In this document: positions 1 through 5,798 of the stretch, piece by piece
Position numbering within the stretch: the stretch's first letter is position 1
Layout of the letters: the number at the start of each line of letters is the position of its first letter
Assembly (NCBI GenBank): GCA_050115015.1
Contig: JASFRI010000255.1
Coordinates: forward strand, 1-6,254
Length of the DNA: 6,254 nt
Direction: 5' to 3'
DNA from: JASFRI01 sp050115015
GTDB taxonomy: Bacteria; Acidobacteriota; Polarisedimenticolia; CBDVAL01
Notes under the pieces: generated by a model
What the model was told of the DNA's origin: nothing
Databases searched by the model: none
What the model saw: the letters and a program-made list of their open reading frames with translations, nothing else
Translations under genes and position numbers: made by a program

Positions 1-257
1 TGCCGGATCGGTGCACGTCAACGTCATCTTCGTCCCGCTGATGCGCGTATCGCGATCATCCGGGATCGAACGCAGTATCTCCACGACCCGTCCCGGCCAT
101 GAGCTGGAGCAAGGGGCACCCACGTCAGACTCGAGCGTTTCTGGGTCACACAGCCGACGCACCCCCCCTCCAGCCCAGGTCAGGGCCCGAGGAGCGTGTT
201 CGTCGCGGAGATCGCCGTCAGCCCCGTCACCGGCGCGGCGTGCTAGGATCGGCGGGC
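1..257. other. 5' stretch without a supported gene
   Basis: No convincing coding region was found here. One forward frame is open from the left edge to a TGA at 100-102 (about 33 codons ending LHDPSRP). It could be the tail of an upstream gene, but its third-position G+C is clearly lower than in the real genes of this window, so I do not call it. The ligase frame stays open upstream to an ATG at 99, but the extra 53 residues are Arg/Pro/Gly-rich and resemble no membrane-protein N-terminus. The stretch probably holds the upstream control region of the ligase gene. Confidence 0.5.
244..249 (+). promoter_or_regulatory. TAGGAT: candidate -10 box or weak Shine-Dalgarno for the ligase gene
   Basis: The string TGCTAGGAT ends 8 nt before the GTG chosen as the ligase start. 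It can be read two ways. As an extended -10 (TGnTAnnnT), transcription would begin within a few bases of the GTG, giving a leaderless or nearly leaderless mRNA. As AGGA (245-248), it is a weak ribosome binding site with 9-nt spacing. No good -35 hexamer lies at 16-18 bp, which is tolerable for an extended -10 but leaves the question open. Confidence 0.35.
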
Positions 258-1529
258 GTGAACGCGCAACCCGCACTCCCCCTGCTCCAGCGGATGTTCG
301 GGCCCCGCGAGGGGCTCGACCTGGCGCGGATGATCGTGGTCACCGGGATGGTGGCCCTGTCCTTCAAGACCGCCCCCTGGCAGATCCTCCACGCCCTCGG
401 CTGGATCCTCCTCCTGGTCTCGATGGTCCGCGAGCGCCGGTGGACCGTGCCGGGCCCCCCGCGCTGGGCGATCCCGTGGGCGGCCTTCGCCGGCTGGGTC
501 CTTCTGGCCTCCGCCCTCGGCCCGGACCCCGGCGAGGCCCTCCATGATTCCAAGAAGCTGCTGAACCTGCTGGCGGTCTTCCTGATCGGGGCGGTGCTGC
601 GGGACGCCGGCGACGGCCTCCGGATGGTGAGCGCGGTCTGCGCCGTCAGTTCCCTTCTCGCCGTCTTCGGGCTCTACCAGTACGCCGTCAGCCCGGACCA
701 CCTGGCCTACCGCTCGGAGGGGGTCAGCCACCACATGACCCACGCGGGGATGCTGATGGTGACGCTGAGCCTCGTGCTGCCGCACCTGCGCCTGCGAAGG
801 CGGATCCCGGACCTGCTCCTGTGGGGCTACACGATGCTCGGATCCGCGGCGCTCCTCGCCACCCTGACCCGGTCCGCGTGGCTGGGGATGGCGGCGGCCC
901 TTGTCGTCGTGATCGGCTTCCGGAACCCGCGCGGTCTGATCCTTTTGCCCGTCGGGATGGTGCTGATCCTGGCGGTCGTGCCGGATCTGCGCGGCCGTGC
1001 CCTGAGCTTGCTGGACGTGCGGGAGGACTACTCCGCCGTCCAGCGCTGGAGCATCTACCGGGCGGGACTGCGGATGGTTGCCGACCACCCGCTCACGGGC
1101 GTGGGGGGGCGCGATCAGGTGAAGGGGCAGTACGCCCGCTACGCGGGCACGCCCCCGCAGCCGCCGCCGACCCCGGACGGCAGCCCGCCGGTCCCCTATC
1201 CGAGGCCCTACCACCTCCACGACAACCTGCTGCAGATCGCCGCCGCCTTCGGACTGCCGGCGCTGCTGGCCTGGCTGGTGGCGCTGGGAGCCTGGCTGCG
1301 TCAGCTCCTGCGCGTCCTGCCCCGCCGGGAGGAAGCGCCGGCGGGACCGGAGGTCCTCCGGCGGGACGTCCTGGTGGGCGCCCTCGCCGCCGGGACGGCC
1401 TTCCTCACCATGGGGATGCTCGAGTACAACTTCGGCGATTCCGAGGTCTTCGCCCTGTTCGCCCTGGTCCTGGCGATCCCCTTCGCCCTCGACCGGGCTC
1501 GCCGGCCCACGGCGGTCTTGCCCGGATGA
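258..1529 (+). CDS. O-antigen ligase/polymerase family membrane protein (Wzy_C / WaaL-like)
   Basis: Predicted inner-membrane glycan ligase or polymerase of the O-antigen ligase superfamily, 423 aa from GTG 258. Members join undecaprenyl-linked glycan to lipid A core, another glycan or a protein on the periplasmic face. Hydrophobic segments are visible at about 24-55, 71-87, 101-114, 122-142, 160-177, 187-220, 227-242, 324-354, 371-387 and 396-410. Family signatures are LTRSAWLG (203-210, with the usual Arg), a large periplasmic loop (about 250-320) containing RAGLRMVADHPLTGVG (268-283), then HLHDNLLQ (319-326) and a late LEYNFGDSE (388-396). The loop carries an unusual proline-rich run (299-316, ten Pro). 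The GTG start follows TAGGAT; ATG 294 is an alternative with no visible ribosome site. The TGA stop lies inside the left arm of the inverted-repeat element. Family is fairly sure; ligase versus polymerase and the acceptor cannot be told from sequence. Confidence 0.85.
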   Translation: MNAQPALPLLQRMFGPREGLDLARMIVVTGMVALSFKTAPWQILHALGWILLLVSMVRERRWTVPGPPRWAIPWAAFAGWVLLASALGPDPGEALHDSKKLLNLLAVFLIGAVLRDAGDGLRMVSAVCAVSSLLAVFGLYQYAVSPDHLAYRSEGVSHHMTHAGMLMVTLSLVLPHLRLRRRIPDLLLWGYTMLGSAALLATLTRSAWLGMAAALVVVIGFRNPRGLILLPVGMVLILAVVPDLRGRALSLLDVREDYSAVQRWSIYRAGLRMVADHPLTGVGGRDQVKGQYARYAGTPPQPPPTPDGSPPVPYPRPYHLHDNLLQIAAAFGLPALLAWLVALGAWLRQLLRVLPRREEAPAGPEVLRRDVLVGALAAGTAFLTMGMLEYNFGDSEVFALFALVLAIPFALDRARRPTAVLPG

Positions 1530-1747
1530 TACACGAAGAGGCGGTGGCGTCCGTCTCAAGCCGCTGTGGCGAAAGGAGTTGCCGCGGATCGATCGCAAGC
1601 CGCGGTGCGACACGCTGTCGGGAGGGATGGAGGGCCGGCGAGACCAGGCGGACCTCCGAGGGCGGGCTGGTGGACCCGTCGAGGAGGTCCAACGCAGGAT
1701 CGCCGGCACTCGGCCCTGCCGAGGCCGGCTCTTCGTGAATGATCCGG
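1522..1747. repeat. 226-bp element with 23-bp imperfect terminal inverted repeats, MITE-like
   Basis: Positions 1522-1544 and the reverse complement of 1725-1747 match at 20 of 23 bases; both begin CCGGAT and share CACGAAGAG. The segment fills the gap between two convergent genes: its left arm includes the ligase TGA (1527-1529), and its right arm ends one base before the hydrolase stop (1749-1751). Inside are a CCGCGG/CCGCGG hairpin (1582-1605, 12-nt loop) and a stronger GC hairpin (1702-1729). There is no transposase and no clear target-site duplication. A 70-codon frame (ATG 1526 to TGA 1738, overlapping the ligase stop as ATGA) reads through it, and the other strand is also open. Both frames start at an arm (MIHEE forward, IIHEE reverse), which suggests by-products of the repeat, not genes. 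Alternatives are a bidirectional terminator region or chance similarity. Copy number elsewhere in the genome would decide. Confidence 0.5.
1702..1729 (-). terminator. GC-rich hairpin, possible terminator of the serine hydrolase gene
   Basis: GCCGGC (1702-1707) pairs with GCCGGC (1724-1729), and CTCGG (1709-1713) with CCGAG (1719-1723). This gives 11 paired bases with one bulged A and a 5-nt loop. On the minus strand it begins about 19 nt after the hydrolase stop codon, a suitable place for a terminator. No T-run follows on either strand, so intrinsic termination is uncertain; it may instead be a structural part of the inverted-repeat element. Confidence 0.35.
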
Positions 1748-1748
1748 T

Positions 1749-2873
1749 CTAATCGCGGTAGTTGTACTCGAGCATCCGGAAGTCGAGGGAAGGGTGCTCG
1801 CCGGGGAACACCAGCTCCACGATCGGGCGGATGACCTGGAGCCCGTTGGCCCCGTTCGTCAGGATGACGATCCCGGTGCCGGACTCGCGGGACCCCATGG
1901 TGAAGGCCTTCCAGACCTCGTTGTCCCCCCAGTGCCAGAAGATGCCGCCCTCCTCCTCCAGGCCCCATCCGAGGCCCCAGGCGATGCCGGGGTCGACCTC
2001 GGCCTGCGGCGTGAGCATCTCCTCGATGGACGACGGGAGCAGCTCGAACTCCTCCGGTTCCGAGCGATCCAGCATGGCGATCAGGAACCGGGCGTAGTCC
2101 ATCGCCGTCGTCTCCAGGCTGCCCGCCACCAGGGCCTCCCCCTCCTCCCAGCGGTCCTCCTCGGGGACCCCGTCGGTGTCGTGGCCCCGCACCCGGGGCT
2201 CGGCGAAGCGATCCTCCCAGGCGTAGCTGCTGCGGCGCATCCCCAGCGGCTCCAGGAGGGTCTCCCGCAGGAAGGCCGCCGCGGGCTGGCCGGTGATGGC
2301 CTCGACCACCTGCTGGAGGTAGATGAACCCCTCCCCGGAGTAGCCCCACTCCTCCCCCGGCGGGGTCTCGAACTCCAGGGCCTCCGGCTCGTCGGTCCAG
2401 CGCTGCGGACGCCAGTTCGGGAACCCGGTCATGTGCGACAGCACCATGCGCGCCGTGACCTCCGGGAGCCTCTCGTCGTCCATGAACGGCTCCTCCAGGA
2501 AGTCGGCCAGGGAGGCATCGAGGTCGAGCTTCTTCTGTTCGACCAGCCGCAGGACGGCATAGCTGAACAGCGGCTTGCTCAGGGAGGCGGCCTCGAAGAC
2601 CCCGTCCTCGCTCAGCGGCGCCTCCTCGCCCCGCTCTCCCACGCCGTAGGCCCGGTGCAGCACCACCGCACCGTCCTGGACCACGGCGATCTCCAGGCCG
2701 GGGACCGCCGCGGCGCGCATCAGCGGCGGCACCCAGTGATCCAGTTCCGCCTCCCGGGTGGCGACGGAGGCCGTCCCACCCGCCGGCAGCAGCGGACCGG
2801 CGAGGAGCAGCAGGAGCAGCAAGGGAGCCGGGCCCACGCCCGGCAACGACCGACCACCACCCCGTCGAACCAT
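1749..2873 (-). CDS. Exported serine hydrolase, class C beta-lactamase/penicillin-binding-protein fold
   Basis: Predicted secreted serine hydrolase of the AmpC/EstB/peptidase S12 superfamily, 374 aa. ATG 2873 is chosen because GGAGG lies 7 nt upstream and the protein then begins with a signal peptide: basic MVRRGGGR, a leucine run (18-24), and likely cleavage after TAS (34-36) or A38. A longer frame to TTG 2969 adds 32 Arg/Gly-rich residues without signal character. Catalytic motifs in order are SLSK (97-100, nucleophile Ser97 and Lys100), YSG (178-180, in place of the usual YxN) and HWG (314-316, in FWHWGDN, in place of KTG). Such replacements are common in the non-beta-lactamase members, which are esterases, D-aminopeptidases or carboxypeptidases. 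Substrate cannot be predicted and antibiotic resistance should not be assumed. It converges on the ligase gene and diverges from the small-protein/receptor unit, with a shared 177-bp control region. There is no lipobox Cys, so it is probably periplasmic. Confidence 0.88.
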   Translation of the reverse strand: MVRRGGGRSLPGVGPAPLLLLLLLAGPLLPAGGTASVATREAELDHWVPPLMRAAAVPGLEIAVVQDGAVVLHRAYGVGERGEEAPLSEDGVFEAASLSKPLFSYAVLRLVEQKKLDLDASLADFLEEPFMDDERLPEVTARMVLSHMTGFPNWRPQRWTDEPEALEFETPPGEEWGYSGEGFIYLQQVVEAITGQPAAAFLRETLLEPLGMRRSSYAWEDRFAEPRVRGHDTDGVPEEDRWEEGEALVAGSLETTAMDYARFLIAMLDRSEPEEFELLPSSIEEMLTPQAEVDPGIAWGLGWGLEEEGGIFWHWGDNEVWKAFTMGSRESGTGIVILTNGANGLQVIRPIVELVFPGEHPSLDFRMLEYNYRD

Positions 2874-2880
2874 GGTTCCG

Positions 2881-2885
2881 CCTCC
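2881..2885 (-). promoter_or_regulatory. Ribosome binding site GGAGG for the serine hydrolase
   Basis: On the minus strand GGAGG is followed by 7 nt (CGGAACC) and then ATG 2873. This strong site fixes the start at 2873 rather than the upstream TTG at 2969. Confidence 0.75.
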
Positions 2886-2939
2886 GGACCCGCGGATGGA
2901 CCCCCGATCGCCGCGGCCGGCGCGGCGTCTCGAAAGGGG

Positions 2940-2969
2940 ATGATCGACCAGATCCGGCCCGATTCTCAA
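2940..2969 (-). promoter_or_regulatory. Candidate sigma70-type promoter for the serine hydrolase
   Basis: On the minus strand TTGAGA (2969-2964, 5/6 to TTGACA) is followed after 18 bp by GATCAT (2945-2940, 4/6 to TATAAT). Transcription would start near 2933, leaving a leader of about 60 nt before ATG 2873. The -35 lies 8 bp from the 2978-2996 dyad. The call rests on hexamer similarity and position only. Confidence 0.35.
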
Positions 2970-2977
2970 GCCTCTCC

Positions 2978-2996
2978 TGGTGGTGCCGCACCACCA
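2978..2996. promoter_or_regulatory. Perfect 19-bp dyad TGGTGGTGCCGCACCACCA, candidate operator
   Basis: TGGTGGTGC, one central C, then GCACCACCA form a perfect 9-1-9 inverted repeat in the gap between divergent genes. It lies 8 bp from the candidate forward -35 (3005-3010) and 8 bp from the candidate reverse -35 (2964-2969). Its centre is therefore about 53-54 bp upstream of both predicted starts. The 9-1-9 spacing equals that of classical Fur-family boxes, but the sequence is GC-rich and unlike Fur or Zur consensus sites known to me, so the regulator is unassigned. A DNA site for a dimeric regulator seems likelier than an RNA hairpin, because it lies outside both predicted transcripts. Confidence 0.55.
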
Positions 2997-3004
2997 TGGG
3001 TTCC

Positions 3005-3033
3005 TTGACGGCTTGGAGCCCGTACGGTATCAA
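3005..3033 (+). promoter_or_regulatory. Candidate sigma70-type promoter for the small protein/receptor unit
   Basis: TTGACG (3005-3010, 5/6 to consensus) is separated by exactly 17 bp from TATCAA (3028-3033, 4/6 to TATAAT). The predicted start near 3040 leaves a leader of only about 10 nt carrying AGGTGA (3041-3046) just before ATG 3051. The -35 is 8 bp downstream of the dyad. Confidence 0.45.
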
Positions 3034-3050
3034 CCGGGGCAGGTGACCTG

Positions 3051-3380
3051 ATGCGGAGACGCGCCGGAATCCCACGGGCCGCGGCCTTCTGGCTGGCGGC
3101 GCTGCTCATCCTGGCCAGCGTGGCCGGATCGGTCCACTACCATCCCGGCGCCGGACAGGCCGGGGCCGCGATCCGGGCGCAGCAGGGGGCTTCCTCCGAG
3201 CCGGGCGCTCCGTGTCCCGCCTGCCGGGCGGCACGGCATCCCGCCCCCGAGCCGGGCAGCCCGGAGTGGATCGCGGTGCGGGCCGCCGCAGCGCCCTTCG
3301 AGCCGTACGTGCCGACGGCGATCCTCGCCGACGCGTTCCGTTCCCCCCGTTCCTCCCGCGGACCTCCAGCGGTCGCCTGA
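3051..3380 (+). CDS. Small exported protein with HxH and CxxC...H motifs, upstream of a TonB receptor
   Basis: A 109-aa protein of no family I can name with certainty. An N-terminal basic stretch (MRRRAGIPR) and hydrophobic helix (10-27) form a signal peptide or membrane anchor. Then come VHYHPG (28-33; His29 and His31) and CPACRAARH (55-63; Cys55, Cys58, His63), plausible metal ligands or a redox pair. It ends with a Pro/Arg-rich tail containing RGPP. This pattern recalls short secreted DUF2946-like proteins found beside metal-linked TonB receptors; the resemblance is by eye and weak. The start is ATG 3051 after AGGTGA (4-nt spacing), itself behind a candidate promoter. The receptor begins 83 bp downstream on the same strand, so the two are probably co-transcribed. 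Inference: a periplasmic or membrane-anchored accessory that binds metal or senses it for the receptor. Confidence 0.65.
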   Translation: MRRRAGIPRAAAFWLAALLILASVAGSVHYHPGAGQAGAAIRAQQGASSEPGAPCPACRAARHPAPEPGSPEWIAVRAAAAPFEPYVPTAILADAFRSPRSSRGPPAVA

Positions 3381-3422
3381 GCCCACCGAAGCGACCCGAC
3401 CCTCGACGCAGGTCCCGGCGCA

Positions 3423-3443
3423 CGGAGACCCGATCCGTCTCCG
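3423..3443 (+). other. Leader hairpin ahead of the receptor gene
   Basis: CGGAGAC (3423-3429) and GTCTCCG (3437-3443) form a perfect 7-bp stem with a 7-nt loop in the gap between the small gene and the receptor gene. It ends 7 nt before the receptor's ribosome binding site. No T-run follows, so it is not a typical intrinsic terminator. It could stabilise the receptor mRNA after processing or influence its translation. Confidence 0.4.
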
Positions 3444-3450
3444 CGGCCAT

Positions 3451-3462
3451 GGAGGTTCCTCC
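3451..3462 (+). promoter_or_regulatory. Ribosome binding site GGAGG inside a self-complementary GGAGGTTCCTCC
   Basis: GGAGG (3451-3455) lies 8 nt before ATG 3464 and selects that start over ATG 3449, which abuts the site. The bases that follow, TTCCTCC, can fold back on it (GGAG, loop GTTC, CTCC), so the site may be partly hidden in a small hairpin directly before the start codon. Confidence 0.6.
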
Positions 3463-3463
3463 G

Positions 3464-5704
3464 ATGCCCTTCCCCAGCAACCGCGGCACCCTGATCCTGA
3501 TCGCCATCACCGCCTTTCTCCCTCTTCCGCTGGTCGCCGTCGACGCCCCGACGGGGACGATCACCGGCGTGGCGGTCGACGCCGACGGGGAGCCCGTGAC
3601 GGGCGCCAGCGTGAGCCTCGTCCAGCTCCGAAGGCGAACCGATCTGGATACGGAGGGCCGGTTCCGGTTCGACGACGTCCCCCATGGAACCTACGTGATC
3701 GAGGTGGTGAGCCACGGGGAGGGCAGCGCCGTGGAGGAGGTCCACGTCGAGCCCGGCGCGACGGTGACCCTGCGCGTCCACCTGGACCTCGGCCACCATC
3801 GGGAGCAGGTGGTGGTGCTGGGGGGCCAGGCCCGCGGCACCCTGACCACCTACGAGCCGCTCGAGGTGCTGGACCGCGAGGAGCTGTCGTCCCGGATGGC
3901 GATGACCCTGGGGGAGACCCTGACCCGGGAGGCGGGGGTATCGTCCACGTACTTCGGACCCGGCGCCAGCCGGCCGGTGATCCGAGGCCTGCAGTCCGCG
4001 AACATCCGCATCCTGGAGAGCGGGGTCGGCGTGGGGGACGCCTCCACCACCAGCCCGGATCACGCCGTGACGGTGGAGCCGTACGCGGCGGAGAAGGTCG
4101 AGGTGATCCGCGGCACGGCGACGCTGCTCTACGGCTCCACCGCGGTGGGCGGTGTGGTGAACGTCCTCGACAACCGCATCCCGCAGGAGCTGCCGGAAAG
4201 CCCCGTCACGGGGACGCTGGACCTGCGTGCCGGGACCGTGGCGGACGAGCGCTCCGCGGGGCTCGTCCTGGACGGCCGCGGCGGCCCCATCGGATGGCAC
4301 CTGGACGGCACCTTCCGGGACACCGGGGACTACGCGATCCCCGGCGCCGCCGACGTCGGCGGGGGCGGCTCCCAGGGCGTGCTCGACAACAGCTCCATCC
4401 GGACCGAGACGGGCACCGTCGGCGCCTCCTGGGTCGGGGACGCCGGGTACGTGGGCGCTTCCTACCGCGACTACAGCACGAACTACGGCATCCCCGCGTC
4501 CATCGAGGAGCCGGCGCCGGGCGAGGAGGACGCCGGGGTCCGCATCGACATGCAGCAGCGACGGATCGACCTCGACGGCGCGTGGACCCGCCCCCTGGGG
4601 GGGCTGCGCGGCATCCACGTCCGGGCCGGCCGCGCCGATTACGAGCACCGGGAGCTGGAGGGGGAGGAGGTCGGCACGACCTTCCGCAACGACGCCTGGG
4701 AGGGCCGCCTCGAGCTGCCCCACGACATCGGGGAGAAGCTCTCGGGGACCGCGGGGGTGCAGCTCGCCAGCCGCCGGCTGGAGGCGATCGGAGAGGAGGC
4801 GTTCCTTCCCCCGTCGGAGACGGACACCTACGCGGCGTTCTGGGTCGAGGAGGTGCGGCTCGGGGACTCGGGGATCAAGGTCGGGCTGCGCTACGAGAGC
4901 GCCTCCGTCACGACGGAGATGTCCTCCCTGGACCGGGACTTCGACGGCCTCTCGGGGGCCCTGGGCTACTTCTACTCGCCGCGGGATCGATGGGCGATCG
5001 CCGTCGACCTGTCCCGCACCACGCAGTTCCCCACGGCGGAGCAGCTGTTCTCGGACGGCCCGCACCTGGCCACGTTCTCCTATGAGATCGGGGATCCGGA
5101 CCTCGGCACGACCGGCGCCACGGGCCTCGACGTCTCGCTGCGCACGGGGACCGGCCGGGTCACCGGGGAGCTCAGCCTCTTCGCCACCCGGTTCGACGGC
5201 TTCGTCTACGAGATGCCGACGGGCCAGGAGATGGACGGCCTGCCGGTGTTCCGGTTCACGCAGGACGACGCCGAGTTCCTGGGCGGGGAGCTGCACGGGG
5301 ACATCCAGCTCTGGCACCGGGAGCCGCACCACGTGATCCTGGAGCTCCGCGCTGACTACGTCCGGGCGGAGCTCACCGCCACGGGGGAGCCGCTGCCGTT
5401 CATCCCGCCGCTGCGCTACGGCCTCGGGGTGCGCTACGAGGGGAGGCGCTTCTGGGGAGGGATCGAGGCCTACCACGCCGCGGAGCAGGACCGGGTGCCG
5501 GACTTCGTGACCCCCACCGCCGCGTACACGCTGGTGAACGCCGACGTCGGGGTCCGCTTCCTCGCCGGCGGCGTGGTCCAGGAGATCCGTCTCATCGGGA
5601 CGAACCTGACCGACGAGGACGCCCGGAATGCGGTGAGCCGGCTGAAGGACCAGGTCCCGTTGCCCGGGCGGAACATCAGCCTCGGCTACCGTCTCCTCTT
5701 CTGA
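3464..5704 (+). CDS. ZnuD-like TonB-dependent outer-membrane receptor with N-terminal carboxypeptidase-regulatory-like domain
   Basis: Outer-membrane beta-barrel receptor, 746 aa, expected to import a bound ligand using TonB/ExbBD energy. In order: a signal peptide (1 to about 28, ending VAVDA); a carboxypeptidase-regulatory-like Ig-type domain (about 31-110, GTITGVAVDADGEPVTGASV then GRFRFDDVPHGTYVIEV); EQVVVLGG (114-121), a possible TonB-box region; a plug (about 130-240) with GPGASRPVIRGL (165-176), SPDHAV (197-202) and VEVIRGTATLLYGSTAVGG (212-230); and a barrel ending in Phe746. TAEQLFSDGPHLATFSYEIG (524-543) and NYGIP (340-344) are hallmarks of the ZnuD-type subfamily, whose Neisseria member takes up zinc. 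Here the loop after NYGIP is acidic (EEPAPGEEDAG) with no His, unlike the His-rich loop of ZnuD, so the substrate is open. The start is ATG 3464 with GGAGG 8 nt upstream. It probably shares a transcript with the small Cys/His protein. Confidence 0.92.
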   Translation: MPFPSNRGTLILIAITAFLPLPLVAVDAPTGTITGVAVDADGEPVTGASVSLVQLRRRTDLDTEGRFRFDDVPHGTYVIEVVSHGEGSAVEEVHVEPGATVTLRVHLDLGHHREQVVVLGGQARGTLTTYEPLEVLDREELSSRMAMTLGETLTREAGVSSTYFGPGASRPVIRGLQSANIRILESGVGVGDASTTSPDHAVTVEPYAAEKVEVIRGTATLLYGSTAVGGVVNVLDNRIPQELPESPVTGTLDLRAGTVADERSAGLVLDGRGGPIGWHLDGTFRDTGDYAIPGAADVGGGGSQGVLDNSSIRTETGTVGASWVGDAGYVGASYRDYSTNYGIPASIEEPAPGEEDAGVRIDMQQRRIDLDGAWTRPLGGLRGIHVRAGRADYEHRELEGEEVGTTFRNDAWEGRLELPHDIGEKLSGTAGVQLASRRLEAIGEEAFLPPSETDTYAAFWVEEVRLGDSGIKVGLRYESASVTTEMSSLDRDFDGLSGALGYFYSPRDRWAIAVDLSRTTQFPTAEQLFSDGPHLATFSYEIGDPDLGTTGATGLDVSLRTGTGRVTGELSLFATRFDGFVYEMPTGQEMDGLPVFRFTQDDAEFLGGELHGDIQLWHREPHHVILELRADYVRAELTATGEPLPFIPPLRYGLGVRYEGRRFWGGIEAYHAAEQDRVPDFVTPTAAYTLVNADVGVRFLAGGVVQEIRLIGTNLTDEDARNAVSRLKDQVPLPGRNISLGYRLLF

Positions 5705-5755
5705 CCCGGCCGCCGGGAGGAGATGGGGCCGTTGCCGCAGGCTTCCGGGCGGCAA
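5705..5755 (+). terminator. Two hairpins after the receptor gene, weak terminator candidates
   Basis: Directly after the receptor TGA, CCCGG-CCG-CCGGG (5705-5717) can form a 5-bp stem. Then TTGCCGC (5732-5738) pairs with GCGGCAA (5749-5755) across a 10-nt loop. Neither is followed by a T-run (GGGGATTGC comes next), so read-through into the kinase gene is possible. Confidence 0.3.
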
Positions 5756-5785
5756 GGGGATTGCATTCGGGATCCCGTCTCCGGA

Positions 5786-5790
5786 AGGAG
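5786..5790 (+). promoter_or_regulatory. Ribosome binding site AGGAG for the kinase
   Basis: AGGAG, within GGAAGGAG, is followed by 8 nt and then GTG 5799. It supports this GTG as the start and gives a protein whose kinase domain begins almost at once (HFELVSPLGKGGMG). Confidence 0.7.
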
Positions 5791-5798
5791 CCCCTCCG

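Noticed and set aside
51..76. GTTCGATCCC on the minus strand, resembling a tRNA T-loop
   Set aside because: The flanking bases cannot form the 5-bp T stem, and no anticodon arm or acceptor stem could be found around it.
11..547. 178-codon forward frame overlapping the ligase start
   Set aside because: It overlaps about 290 bp of the ligase in another frame and is Arg/Pro/Ser-rich without domain features.
1526..1738. 70-codon frame starting at an ATG overlapping the ligase stop (ATGA)
   Set aside because: Despite the tidy overlap, it spans exactly the inverted-repeat element, begins and ends in the arms, and has Arg/Ser/Gly-rich composition with no ribosome site; more likely repeat sequence than a gene.
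1749..2873. Reading the serine hydrolase as an antibiotic-resistance beta-lactamase
   Set aside because: It has the fold motifs SLSK, YSG and HWG, but YSG and HWG differ from the YxN and KTG of true class C beta-lactamases; a general hydrolase is the safer call.
1405..3075. 556-codon minus-strand frame overlapping the serine hydrolase and the inverted-repeat element
   Set aside because: It is out of frame with the hydrolase, of low complexity, and has no signal or domain; it is a shadow of the real gene.
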